64,000 bases of DNA from Siphlonurus alternatus (GCA_949825025.1 OX463781.1:21573630-21637629), one strand, 5' to 3'. Positions 10,196 through 25,341 are shown, numbered from the stretch's first letter. Notes: generated from the sequence alone by a model not told the origin. Translations and numbers: made by a program.

Positions 10196-13100
10196 CTGCA
10201 ACCCACATGATAACATCCAAACATTACCGATGTTCAAAGCGACGAAGACGCAGAAAAAAAAATAAAAATGACGACCTTATCCACCACCGTCGTTGCTATG
10301 AAAAATAATAATAAAGGTGTTGGAAAAGCACCGACCTCAAGCCTCCTTCCTGTGTGTGCTTTTTTTTTTTTTTCTCTATTATAGACGTTGCTGCTTTCCT
10401 CGACTCGAAGTAGTGATGTCTTGTGGAAACTCAGCCTCTATTGTCCACCAAATCTGTTCACCCATCCCTTGGACTCAAGCATTCTCAAAAAAATACTTAA
10501 ACACGTCTTTAAAATATTTTATAAATTCATAATTTTTTTTACATAAATTAACAATAATACATGCATGAAAATGCAACTAAATAATTTGTCATTCATCCAA
10601 TAATTAATTTTTAAAGACGTGCTCAAGTCAAGTTAAATGATTCCAAATTATGTTGATTGTAGATGCAGAATACATAAAAGCTTTAAAAAAATGCAGTAGA
10701 GCGGCAGCAACAGCCTATTTTGCTTTTTTTTTACCTTTAAACATAATATAATGATGATGAAAAATAATGATGTATGCTATTAAATTTTCAGTGAACACAT
10801 AATATAATATATAATATACTATTATGTTCAATAAAATAATGTCTTGGTAAACGATTCTTAAATAATCCATATTTATATTTAATAGTGCCTGTACTATTGA
10901 TTTGTATATTTATAAAGATGCTTTTTATTCTTAATTGGATTTATTTCTTCTTTTTCCATTTGAATGATTTATATAATAGGCTTGGTTTGACAACGTATAC
11001 TGTTATACTTAAATAAATTCGATAATATTTCTATATTTATTATTTGTTTGTTTGTTGTAAGGATATAGGTTAGGTTTAAGGGAGGGTTAGATGGGTGAAG
11101 GATTAGCATGTAACAGTTGAATTACCCTTAATATTTATTTTTAAATGAAAATATGTCAAATAAATACATTTTAGTATAATAAATTATAATTAAAATGCTA
11201 ATTAGATTTTTGGCATAATTTCATTTCTATAATTAAGATTAAAAACAAAACTGCACGTGAACTTGCCAAGCCGACTAGATTTGTTTTTGTTTTCCTTTTA
11301 GAAAATTGCACTTAAATTTTCTTAAACAGAACCTCTCTGTTGTGTGTGATATTTCTCTTGTGATTTTGTGTATTAATTTCTTACAGTTAAAAATGATCCG
11401 GTGATTGGTGATAAATTTATAATTTAATGCAAAGGGCGTGCCCAAAATTGATGTGAAAAAATTATATAATGAACAGAATGGATTGATTTATTTAATAATG
11501 AGTACAGTAAAAATAATAAAAAGTAAAGCATTTTTTTATATGAAGCACTCATTAAATTATTTATAAAGAAAAAAATAATAGCATGATAATGTTATATTAT
11601 AAATCATGCCACGGAATAGACAAGCAAAATTCCTTTAAGTATGCAATGCTAACATGCAAAATAAGTTTGCATGCAGAAAATAATATGTAACTAAAATGAT
11701 TATAACATCATTACTCACCCGTATAACCTACTTTCCCGTAGACCGCCCCTTTTGTTTAATAAGAATGAAAGAAAAGAAAATAAATTATCAAAACTTCATA
11801 CACATGTATAAATATAAAAATACTCTAATACTAAAATAAGCTCATATGTTTGAGAAATAAATATCACGTTAACAGCCCCACAAAAAGAGTATAAACACTT
11901 AAATATATATACCTATACTAATTATTTTAGTACACATATTATTAATTCATAAATATCTATGATTCTTAAACATATATCAACAAATAATAATAATGAAATA
12001 TATGCTCTGAAATGGCATATTTTGCAGTCATACTTTTGTAGTTTAAGAATTAAAAAAATTAAACTTAACATTACATAAAAGTAATTAAACAAATCGGAGG
12101 TCACTATCTCCTTTTCGTATATCCGATTGCATATAAGCCAGGCCTAACTCTGATGATTTCGATTGTTGGAACAATCAAAATCATCAAAGTTAGGCCTGGC
12201 TTAGAGTTAGACCTTATCTATGCAATCGGATGTAATTGTTGTTTATTTTTCTTTACAAAATACTCAAATATACTAACATTAAGATATCATTAATTCATTC
12301 CACCTAAGATAATACTACTACCTTTACTGGAATATTTTAGTTCTGACAACACCACAATCATAAACAACAACACACATTCCAACATATATACACACATTCA
12401 TGCAAGTATGAAAATATTTAGAAAGAAAAAATAATAATAATAATAATAAATAAATAAATAAATAATAATAGAAAGATCCATGGAGATATTACTCATAACA
12501 TTACCAAAGAACCACTGTAAATATTATTTTTTTTACCTTATGAAATGTATATTTTGTATCCCCTTATATCTCCATGAGTCTATATATAGATTGAAACAAG
12601 AACAAAAATTGGTCTTTCAATTTTTTTAATAAAAATTTTATTAAAAAAAAATCATAATTATGGGTTATGATAACAAATAAAAAAATAATATCATTTTTTA
12701 ATATAAAATATTTGTGCTTTTTTACGTTAAAGTGCTCATAAAAATTTAAAATATATTTAAATAATTATTATTGCAATACGAGATTCTATTTGATATGTTA
12801 TTTTTTTTAAACAAAATATATTTTTGTTTATAAACAATAAACTGTATAATATATATTATAAAAATATGAATAAGAGAACATTTTCAGGTAGACCATTATA
12901 TATTCAGATGCAAAGCTTGGCAGCCCCGTGGTGAAGTATAATACGTCGACGGGCGGGCAGGGCGGGCGACATGTGCCGTGAAAGCTCCAACTTACCTCCC
13001 ATTGCCTTGTCTGAAGAGAGCTAAGATTTCCTCGAAGGTCTTGTTTTTTGTTTCCGGTACTTTCTTGTACGTGAAGATCCAGAATATAGCGAGAAAAACA

Positions 13101-16100
13101 CTAAATGGCAGGAACGTGTAGTTGTCAAGCGCCGTCTACGATAGAAAAATATATACAAATTAAATTTTATACGTGGATTATGAAAATTAGTTGTTAGTTG
13201 AAAGGACTTAAGATATATAAACTATATTTTAGTACTGTACCTCCACTGTACTGCAGTTTTTTTTTCCCCTTTTTTTTAAAAAAAAATTTCATCTATAGTT
13301 TTAAATCTAAAACTTTTGACCAAACCAATATAAAAAGTTAAAACATCGTTTTAATCTCTATACAATTAATTTCAGTAGATAATATTGTGTTTTTTTATAA
13401 TCACAATATAAAATCCTTAAAATTTATACCTCACAGTACAAATGGGGACATACATACATGACCTGCAAAATGTGTCAATTGCCCCAAAACACAAACCAAT
13501 CAATCAACATCTCACACATCTCTCATTTTATTATGTCAATAATTATAATAATTAATATTATTATTATTATTATCAGTATAAGTGAGTTAAAATCAGTTTA
13601 TTTTTAAAGTAAAACATTTTAATTTCTAAATAAAATTAAATTTTAGGGTATTTAAATTCTGTTTTCACCTTTTTAAACGAGTACGTATTGCAGTAAGATC
13701 GTCTAATTTATAGAACATCAATTTTGTTGTAATATTGATTGATATTTGATACCATCTGTTTTAAGACTTCAAGAGACTTATATTATTTTTATTTTTGACA
13801 AAATAAATAGATGAGAGTTACATTACTTCAAACTTTTTAAATTCTCAAGTCACACAAAGTTTTTAAATCTAAAACTTTTGACCAAACCAATATAAAAAGT
13901 TAAAACATCTGAAATTGGTATTATTTCTGTGAGCATGTAAGAGTAAAAAAACTCATCTCTTTAAACCTAAACGTTTTAAAATTATAGCATGGAAATTTCT
14001 ATATCTTCTTACACCATTTCTCGATCTGATCGAATATCGTTTTAATCACCTTCATGGTGGGGAAGAGAATTCCCACAAGGAAGTTTGCCATCCAGTTGAC
14101 CAGCACTGCTATGGACATTGCTGCTGGCCTCGGACCTTGTGAGAAGAGCTCTGCAGTTATCATCCACGGTATCGAACCGGGTCCCACAGCAAAGAACACC
14201 ACAAAGCCGAGTATCGAAACCACGGAGAGGTAGGACATCCAGTCAATCATTTCCTGAACATAACCAAAGAATTCCTATCAGCAGAAGATAGTATCATCTT
14301 TCCTAAAAATGTACGAGGAGTCGTAATAGTAATATATTCTAATATATTAGTATATAATATTTAATTAATTAAGCCCACCAAATAATAATAATAATAATAT
14401 TAAATAAAAATAAATATAATAATAAGATGCATGGTGCTTGCTTGTGATGTATGACAAGTGTATATAGTATATAATAAGTTGTATAGCATTTTTCCTCCAC
14501 GTCATATTAGGAAAGTTGTCGGTGACAAAGAAAGGGCAACTAAAAAACTTGGGTTCAAATAGCGGTGGTGAGGGTGTTTTTTTTTTTAAGCCATGCAAAA
14601 AGTAAATATATCGAGAGCGATCCACAAAAGAAGCTATCCAGGTTTCTCGTTAACCACGTTTAATAACATTGAATTAAACTGGCGCTAATCGCGGTTACTA
14701 AAAAATCTGTGCATTTTTCTGGATAACACTTTCGTGAATTGTACTCATCATATTCTTATTGTATGATTCATAAGAGATTGCATTACTTTAATGAAAATTA
14801 CGTGCATTTATTTTCCTTTTATTTTGAAAATTGTTAATTTTAATTTTTATTTAAATCTGAATTTAATTCAGTATTTTTGTTACATGATACTATAAATTAA
14901 ATTATTAAAAAATTAGTATTTTAAGATATTTTTAATATGATCACATGTTATACAAAAAGTAACCTTCCATGAATCATACGTAATAAAATTCTAATAAATT
15001 AAAATTAGAAATAAATAGACATGCTTGAAGACTTATAACAATAAACCACTACCCAATCAAATAAACTCCCGAAAAAAATATAATGACTATACTCTAGAAA
15101 TAATTAATTTTAAATTTATAATTTAAGTATTGTTATATTGTACTACTATAATTAAATAAAAGCGTTCATTGCAGGGTGTCAGCAACCAATTAAAACTGCG
15201 TGCAGGCTGCGACCAATGCAATGGTCACCATGCACCTGAAAACTAGAGAAAATTTACTACTGAGCAATTCAAATTTGATTTAATTTTGGATTAAACTGTT
15301 TAAAGTTTAAAGATAAATCACAAATTTGTGAATAATATAAATATTTAATTTGCTCGGTAATATAAAAATCGCACTGAAAAACAAACAAGAGACATCTTCC
15401 TTTTTTATCCGTATTTTATTACAAAAAAGGAACATGTCTCATTAATTACACAGTTAAAGACTTACCATCCATGGAGAACTATAGTAAAACATATAGATCC
15501 ATATATATATATATATAATTTTAAATTAATAGAATGCATGTAAGAATTTTAATTACCTTAAGTACCAGTTACAATAAAGATAACAAAAATGAAACATCAT
15601 AAAACTTTTTTTAATTAAAACTACAAAATTTTATTTGCATTTACTTACATGCATTCTGTAACAAAATAGTATTTTATAGCATTTTTACAGCATAAAATTA
15701 ATTCAGTAAAGCGTGTATTTAAAGCTCTATTATACAAAAGACATTGTGTTTTATACTGTGACCTAAAAAAAAAATATGTGTTTATTAGAAGTATCTCTAA
15801 ATAAAAACATGACATAAATTTATTGATATTAATACTGAAACGTTTTAAAAAAACAACCATTTAAATTTGTGAACTTTTTTAATTTGTTAAGCGTTCACAA
15901 CAAAAAACAAAATGCTTAAAAAATTAACGATAATGTAATAACATATTTTTGGTTCTTGTTTTGCACTGTTAGTAATTTTACTATCATAAAAATCAGTAAC
16001 ATAATGCAATCGAAAAACGCTTACCTATATAAAATGCTCTTTTTTTTCTTATTATTTATTAAAAAAAAACTGCTGTGGAAATCACTTATACTGTTGTATA

Positions 16101-19100
16101 AATCTCTGGATAAACAATTTTCTGCAAATACTTTGAGATTGAGAACTAACCAAGTATATCAAACTCATATTAATCACCGAAATTGTGAAATCAAATAAGA
16201 CCTGTGATTATGTCTTGGCAGGAAAATTTTCCAATGTCTTTTTATATCTGGTCTCCGAACCCCAGCATTTTGTTTCCTATCTTGTAGCCTGGCTCAAGCA
16301 ATGAAGTATTGCTCTATCTTATCCCTAACAGGTAATTTTCAATCTGATCCCCGGTTCCCGACACACGCACCTTTATGAGGAACGAAATGGTGATGAAGAT
16401 GGAGAGGATGAACATTCCACCGAGGCCGTAGAGGTGCAGCGTCCGCCGCCCCGTGCGGTCCATTAGGGGGATCGAGACGAGTGTCATGCCCACCATAATA
16501 GCGCCGATACCAATTGTCGCGAACTTGGCACTCTCATCCGATAGACCAGAGCTTATGAACAGCCCCGTCGAATAGTAGAATACCTGAAGGAAGGTACGAG
16601 TCAGAATTAATCAACTGACGATGTGTTTATTAATAAATGGAGCAAAAAAATACGGCTGCAAGGAATAAGATACTGAGATTAAAGCATTCCAAAAGAACTT
16701 TCACACTCAGTTACAGTTATTAGTTACAAAAGTTTATCAAGTATGTAATTATTTGTCATTAATTACATTGAACTTATATGGTCATTTACCGCAGAAACTA
16801 TCTGGAAATTTTTACCTTTGACAGCCTTGACCCCCAAAATATTGAATTTTTCATCGTAAATTTGATTGAAGAAAGTCATACAGCATTGTTTTTAAGCCTT
16901 GCAATGGTGTTAAAAATATTATTTTGTTTGTTTAAAGTTAAAAACTACTTTCTAGCATTACAGCTAAAAATAATAATATCTGCATGCTACTTTAGGGAAG
17001 GTGTACGCGTATAATCCCTATAATTTATTAGATCTGTGTATCACTTCAGAATTTTTTCTTGAACGCTACCATTAATTCTGGCTTAAATAATAATTAATTT
17101 GCATGCACTGCACTGCGAATTCATTAGTGTTACATAAATTTCAAAAGCAATAAATATATTTTACGAATAATTTGAGGTAGTATATATAATCAAAAAATGA
17201 AACAATTAATATATTTTGCAAAAGATAAAGCATTTGAAAAAATCTAGGAGATTATTTAAACACTACACCAAATAAAAAAGCGTACGTTAAATTTACGTGA
17301 TGATATTGAAAAAGACCCTTGTTTCCAGGGTTGAACACTCACGGCGTTGATTCCCGAGAGTTGCTGCGAGAGCTGCATCACCACCCCAATGATGAGCGGC
17401 GAGCGCAGGGTGGGTGAGCAGATGAGCTCCGTCATGGAGATGGCGGACTCGGCCTGTTGCGCACGCTCTTCCGCCCTCATCTCCTCGATGTCCTCTTCTA
17501 CCTGGTTGGACGCACGGAGCCTCCGCAGTGCTGCACACAAACGATGTTAGCAAATTTGTGATAAAAATGCAATGTAAATCCAAATTTCCATGAAAACATA
17601 GTCTTATATTTTCTACTTCCCGGGTAATTTATTCCCTTGAATAAAAACTAATTATGATTAAAATAAACTAAATAAAGCACCATTCCCTGGAAAATGTGTG
17701 CTGCTACCTACCACAAAGCCAAAACAAAAAAATGTTTGATTTTATGTGGAAAATCAGAATAGCTTACAAAAATTTAAAATTAATTAAGTTGCATACATAA
17801 CACGCGTGATAGTATCTTATTTAAAAAAAATATATAATTTATTTTTAATTCTATTCCTTGTAAATTTTTATTTTCACAAGTTCTTAAAATAATTAGTTCT
17901 ACTATAAATTACTTATTTTTACACTTGCTAGGTATATATAAAAATAAGTTTTTCTCGTAAATTTCAAAATACGAAGTGCTCGTATATAAATTGTCTAAAA
18001 CGTATTTTAGTATAATTAGAAATAAAAAAAATAAACATTGTTTGTTACTTTCCCTCTTTTCATCTTGATTGTGCAAGGTTAAATTTAGTACATATAGTGT
18101 GTAGCCTTGGGATATCTCGGACATAGAAACAGCTTGTAGCTGTCACCTGGTGTAACCAAGGAAAGTTGGTTGCTACCACCCCTTCCAGAGTACAAGGGTA
18201 AAAGTTATGTGAAGGGGGTGAAAGTCTCCCCCATGACAAAGACCCGGCTGACCACACGTGACACACGGCCCTGCGGCGTTTAATTACGCGTGCAAGATCA
18301 ATACTTCTCAACTTTCAGATAAATCACTGCGTGTAATTGAGCTGGCGTCGAGAGGAGGAGGAGACTTGAGTTTTTTAAATCGGAGTAAGAAAAGTGGATC
18401 GTAAAATGAATCAGGTTGAATTTAAACTTCCAGTCGCAAGAAACGGTATCAATGTGATGCATATTTAATTGTTAATTGTTAGGATAAAGAAGTATATTAA
18501 TGATCACTATAATCAGTATAATTTAGCGAACAAAAATGTAAGGGGAAGCAAATTGGAATAACTGTAATATTTATGGAAGCAGACAATAATAACATTTCTC
18601 CTAATATGTTCTTTATCATTACTGCATTGCAAAAATGAATTAATGAAATTAATATTAATTGTCAGGTCATTCAGGTTTCTTGTTAATAGACAATGTGAAT
18701 AGCTTTATTTCATAATGCAACAAATATTACTAATTCCCGTAACGTTACTAAATTTTGTTAAAACATAACTCTTTATCCTAATATTATTTAAAAAAAAATA
18801 TTGGAAGTTCAGTAAAAAAAAAATCAGTGTTCATGTTATTAATTCGACGATAAAAAGTTAATTAAAGGTAGTATCTGCTACTCACCTCTCCTCGCCTCCT
18901 CCTCCCACTGTTTGGTGATGAGCAGGTACCTCGGTGACTCCGGACACACCGGTAGCAAGATGAGTTGCAGGATGGCGGGGAACACAGCCAGGCCTGCGGA
19001 CACGTCAATCATCTGTCAATCACCGCGTTCGGCAAGCCGTATCACCAAAATATCTAGATAACGATTTTGTAATGAACTATTAACTTGCAAGTGCCTGTGC

Positions 19101-22100
19101 TCTAATATTAGGATTTTATACTGCTTAATTGAGTTAGTTTTTTTAAAGTGTAACCAGCAAATTTTGTAAAGTAAAATAATGTGTTATTTGTTTTAAGGGT
19201 TGGCTACTTACAGGAACTAATAACTTAATAAGAAAAAAAATATCAGTCAGAATTCCGATTGATCGATTTAAAAGCGTCAAATAACTTGAAATATAACATT
19301 TACATATAAATAGGCACCTAACTTAAAATCATTTTAGAGAAAAACATGACACTGAAACTTGCAAAAACCACTGTTAACTTTTTTATTTGCTTTTGTAATT
19401 TAAGTTTTGTAGTGTAGATAATTCCAACCTCCACCCTTCAATACTACTTTAAAATGATGCAAACACAGAGAAGGTTGGTTTAACACGTAAACACCCTCAC
19501 CGAGGAGAACGGGCCAGCCGTCGTTGGTGCCGAGGATCTGCTCAATGCCGAGCACCTGCGAGATGAGCAGCCCCACAGTCACGGCCAACTGGTTCACGGT
19601 ACCCAGTCCGCCTCGAAGGTTCAGAGGTGCGATCTCCGAGATGTACATCGGCACCAGTGACGTGTTCAGACCTGCACAAAACAGAGATAGTGGCGGGTCA
19701 ATAGGGGTCATAACTAAGGGTAATGTACAGTTGTCGACTCAGAAAATTTCCCTTTGCGGCTTTGTTATACACCATGCCTCGTATAAGAATAACACAGGAC
19801 ATGGGGATTAAAAAGGATGCAAGTGGGAAATTTTCCAAGGCGATGAATGTATAAATACGTCCTGAGGGAGTTATAAATGAGAGCTTTTATATATAGAGTA
19901 GGATGCAGCAAATAATTTACCTACTCTTATGTGACCTAGACTCATGCAACTAACTTGCTTTGAACCATGGCTGTGAAGCTCAACATAAAAATTGTGCTCA
20001 TGTAAGAAGCCTAGATTTAATTGTCCACTAATGCAAATATAAAAATATTATCTCCTATCGTGTTTCGCAGTAACATTCTTCACTAGGAAGTGATCAATGT
20101 TGATGGCCTACCTTCATGGGGAAACACGGTTGCATAACTTTTAGGTATTTTTATTTTTATATTTTATATATAGGAGTTTAAAAATATTTATTGTTATATA
20201 AAACATGACATATTAACTTATTTTAATTCAATAAAACTCAAGATCCAATTTTATTCCAAAAAGTGTTAATTGTTATTTTGATCGTGCTATCACAGCTTTT
20301 AAAATGGTGTAGGTTAGAATAATATTTACATAATTTATCGATGATTCAGCACCGATAGTGATTACTGCCTTAAACGTCAGAAGAAGATATAGTCTCTTAA
20401 TTTTCGGTGGAGTTATACGGACCTTCAAGTAACTACCTCATTAATTTTGACTTTTATGGATAATTAAATTGAACGCAACATCGCTGATGAGAACCATTAT
20501 ATAATTTAATGAGTAAAATAAAACTCAAGCCTGAAATGATTAATGGGACGTTGTTGATAGCTATATTACCAGGAAAGCAATCGCATAGTCATTCTTTGAG
20601 GTGTACTAAAGATATATGCAACTTTAACATACGTAAATATCATATTTTATTTATGTTAGAACAGTAAGACTTTCAATGCAGATATTTTGTCGGAAATATC
20701 ATTTTTTTATATACACAAAGTGCAAACGGTAAAAATATTTTCCACTGTAATATCTTGTTTAGTCGAAAAAGTTTTTTTTTTAATTTTAAAAAGTAAAATT
20801 TAAATTTAAACAAGAGCTGAATTAATTTAATTCTCTTTACCACATGTATTCTTTTGTTTTAATACAAGGAAATCACCATCATTTAAGCATTTAATTTACA
20901 TTTTAACTAAATTAATGGCTTGATAAAGATGTCTAGACAAAGAAAGTCATAAATTATCACATCAACTTACATAAAAGTACTTTTTTATGCTAGAAACTAA
21001 TGCTTTCAACTTTTAAATGGATTTAAATATTTTTGAAAAATATGAATGATATATATTTATAGCAAAAAACGTAAACGTAAAAATTTTACAATAAAAATAT
21101 TATGCTAAAACTTTGTGCACTTTCTTTTATAATATATGTGATTTATAAATATTATAAATTAACAAAAAGTTAGAATAAAACAAAAAAACAGCGTTATTAA
21201 GTTTTTTTATACGGGTCACATGGGACATTCTTATAATTTATTCGCTTGCACGATGGTGGTAGGTTGGCAGACATGCATTTGCATGCAACTCTATACATTA
21301 ATGAAGCTATATTATATATGTATAACTTGGCATAGCAAATTTACTTTGCAATGTTATTCTCTATACAGTATCAAATATATTTCATTGTACCACAGTGCAT
21401 GCAAGCAACATAAATCGTCACTCTTTTTATTATTTGATAACAGTGCATAAAAAAAATGTAATTTTTTAACAACAAAATAAATCCAGAGCGTTTGAAGTAC
21501 ACCTCTGGAAAAAGCGAACGTTAAGGTGCTTTTCCATGGAGCGATGTCGAGCTGGGTTTGGCGGGGCGATAAAAGCGTACTTGCTTTTTCAATATAAATA
21601 TATGTATGATGTCCATCTTGGCGAGAAAAAAATCGCTTCCCGCGTGGCGAGGAGCGATTTTATCTCCAACATGCCCGCCATATGATTTTAAGCAAGTGCG
21701 CCCTTCTCGCCTCGCCAAGCCCTGCTTGACGTCGCTCCATGATGGAAAAGCACCGTTACACCTGCCATATTTGTTGAAGTTGCAGCTCCACGAGTTGCAG
21801 TTTTAAAATTTTGGGAGAGGTAAGAAGATAATCCAGTTTTGGATATGCCATAAGTTTTAAGTTGTGAATCTATAGGGAAAGGGTGCACTTGCAATTGTTT
21901 TTTACTAATAACAGTATTTATTTTGCAAATAAATAACTGTTATTTATTTGCAAAATATAAGAAATAACTTGGGTTATATTTTGAATTATAAAAAGTGTAT
22001 AAAAATTTTACTTACCACAATTAACACCGATAATAAAGCGACCGAGAAATAAAATTTCATAGGAATGAGACATTTTTGTAAAACCCATTAAACAGGCTCC

Positions 22101-25100
22101 ACCTATACCTAGGACGTTATTTAAAAGTAAACCGCCTTTCCTGAAATAACAAACAGAATTAATTAAAATGAGCACTTAACTTCATACATTAAAATAAATC
22201 CAAGTATTATATTTATATAATAAAGTAAATGAACCATTAGCTTAATCAAAAATGGATTAAAGTAGTTTCATGTGTACTTAAAATCTTAAAAGTATTACAT
22301 TTAAATTTACGGAAAAAAATCTAGCAGACAACAAACAGCAATCTTGTGCAATGTATTAAATTTGAAAGTGTAATTTATAATAGTGATGTGTTAATCAAGA
22401 TTAGTTGTGTATATATTGAGAACCGTTGAAAGTTTATAAGTAATCAGAGAAGCAAGCAGATAAGTGAGAGGGTATATATAATAGGGGTGTGTGTTAATCG
22501 AGAGAGTGCTATTCCCTGCTGCCTGTTTGTAATATATATGTGTAGAAGTTTGGGTGTTATTTAACATTAAGTAGATCGATTATTGTGCATAAATGGGTGA
22601 GACAGAGAGTTAGAAGTAACTGCATTTGAAATACAAACCTTCCAAAACGGTTGGCGATCATTCCTCCACTAAAACCTCCAACCATACCTCCTATGGCAAA
22701 TATTGATACAGCTATAGAGTATAAAATTTTAACTTTTTCTTCCGGTATATCTTCACCAAAACGATCTTTATATACATCCTTCATGAAATTTTCTATATTC
22801 TGTAACATAAAATGCATAGCTAATTAGTAAATATATAATTATATTACTATATATAGCTAGTGTAAATAAACAATTAATGCAACTAATAAATTATATTTGA
22901 ATTATTAACAAATATGTATTTAAAATAAAAGGTAAAAACAATCATAGATTGCATAAGCATTGATGACATAATGATAAAAGAACAGTTTTGCACTTGGCTG
23001 TATATTTTGAAGATTTGAAAAATGTGCGTGCTTGGACTGACCAGTTCTGGAGCATTGATGACCCCCGTGTTGTAGCCAAACTGCAGCATGCCCAGCACGG
23101 CCGCGAAGATGGCGTACGAGAGGAAGAGCGTAAGACCCTGCAATAAAAAACGTGTCACTCTCGAGGACTCTCGGGGATCCTTTGAGGACCTACAAGACCA
23201 CCTCAAATATTTCACATTTTGTGAAGAGTTTGAGAATGCTTTGGTCAAGGGAATAACAGAAACGGATTCAGTATATAGGGTAAAGTACACTCGAAGACAT
23301 CATAATCGGGCCTACTGTAACTTAATCTCTATATTATTATATGCAGATTCTACCTTAAATGCATGGTAATTTGAATTCAAAAACAAGAGTAATATGGATT
23401 TGAAATTTCACAAAATAGGACCCTTCCCCAACCCTTGTATTGTTTTTATTTGTTCAGCTCCATGAGAAAATTTTGTGGCCAATTCTACTTCTAGCCATCA
23501 GACTTACTTGCATTGCTAATATAAATCAAAGTTTTAATCTAATTGTTTAGTTTATGTTTATATTATGCTAACGTTGGGACAAAACTTTTTCCTTAATTTC
23601 ACTTATCGGCAATTATGTACATAATTCTGTAAATATGTATTTCATTGCTGAATTTAAAATTAACAAATATATGTATAGCATATATAGCACTAACAATTAA
23701 CAAGCGGAAAAAATACAATAAACATATAGAAACGTTTTATAAATCAGGAAAATAAAAATACATGCAACAAAAAATTGAAAAATATTATTTTATTTCTTAT
23801 AACAAATTAAATGCACAAAATAATAAACAACATTGAATAACAAAATAATATGACAAAATATAAATTTATATATATTTTTTTTTTTACAAATAAAAGCATA
23901 AATTTAAAGCACACAAAAGAATTAACACAATAGCAGTCTGAGTTTATTTATGCACTTTGTTTTATCCCTTGTTTTGCAATACAATTCCTACATAATTTAA
24001 TAAGCAAATATGATCGTGGTTCAATCTTAAACATTGGGAAACTGAGAAAATTGTAAGAGCTTTCCACTGCCTACAGTTTAGCTGCGATGATGCGAGTTGC
24101 AAGCTAACTAGGGGGGGGGGGGGACTGTGGACGGACGGGTGGATAGAAAAGGCAATATTGACATTTAGGATGTGCCAGGCTGGCTACAGTTTTCTGTTTA
24201 CCTCTCGTACCTAACGATTCTTCTTCCACGAGACAAGGAGTTACATTTAGATTTTACTACATCGGTATTATGTAACATTTTTCTCAAACTATTATTTACA
24301 TTTAATAATTTTGAATACCTGGTATATTGGCTGTGTAATTTTTAGTGCATTCTGCACATAATTTATATAAAGGCTAAAATAATAATTATATAATTATATG
24401 CTTGTAAAAGTTGTATGTGGAAGGATACCAGGACATTGTACTGTACTGTATATATTACAATTGCTTTTCTTCGATGTTTTAAAAACTGCAATACAGAGGT
24501 CTTAGCAGGTACAAGGTACTTATAAATTTTATTAAAGAATAAATATTTTAGTCTTGACAACGTACGTATGAACAATTTTTATTGATTATGACTAAAATAC
24601 AAGCAGATTGTCCATTGGTTTCGTTGCCGTTTTTCAAATATATTATATAATATATTAATATAACCTATATAGATATAAACTTTTGAGTTACGAATTTTCT
24701 TATAGTTATAAAGAATTTATGAATAATAAAAATAAAAATGTCCCTACATGTATTGATATAGGCTAAGCATCGTTGTATTCTATAATAAATATATATGCTT
24801 CCGAACATACTACCCCACCATGTATGTTTTGTGCCATCAAGTTTTATATCTCTGTTGTTCCACTCCGTAGCTTTCGTAAAACATTTCAAACAAATCATTT
24901 TACCGTATATATATATGGAAGTAAATTTTGATATTGTAATACGCAGAACAAAAAAATATATGTATTTATAAAAAAAAAATGCCAGTCAAGAAAAATCAAG
25001 AATCTTTTGAGACAAATTTTACAGTTATTTGACATAGAAAATGACAAATAAAAAGAAAATATGAAATTCATGTTTGTGTTACATTTAATATCCATATTAA

Positions 25101-25341
25101 AAGCTTGATGCTATATTGTATGTCTCTCTCACTTGTATACACTCTACCCCTACCGCTTCCCATCGCCAGCTCACAATAAAAACTCTTCGAGAATGGAAAC
25201 ACAAATAAATAATATAAACATATGTCACGCATAAACCTTAATATAAAACAAACTTAAATTAATCCGATAAAAAAATGTACAAAAATAAACCAAAATGTAA
25301 CAGTTTTATGTTAAATCAAAAAGCTCATTTAAAAGCTCTAC

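Larger units (their letters stand above)
10196..12995 (-). other. Intron before the alternative last exons
   Basis: AT-rich intron. It contains a 30-nt exon-like segment (11719-11748), a hairpin element (12121-12231) and a GGGCGGGCAGGG-type tract 30 bp inside the donor side. Nothing else coding is seen. Confidence 0.5.

Noticed and set aside
17293..17583. Alternative frames on both strands over the QLS exon, and similarly at 19524-19811
   Set aside because: Shadows of GC-rich GLUT1 exons.
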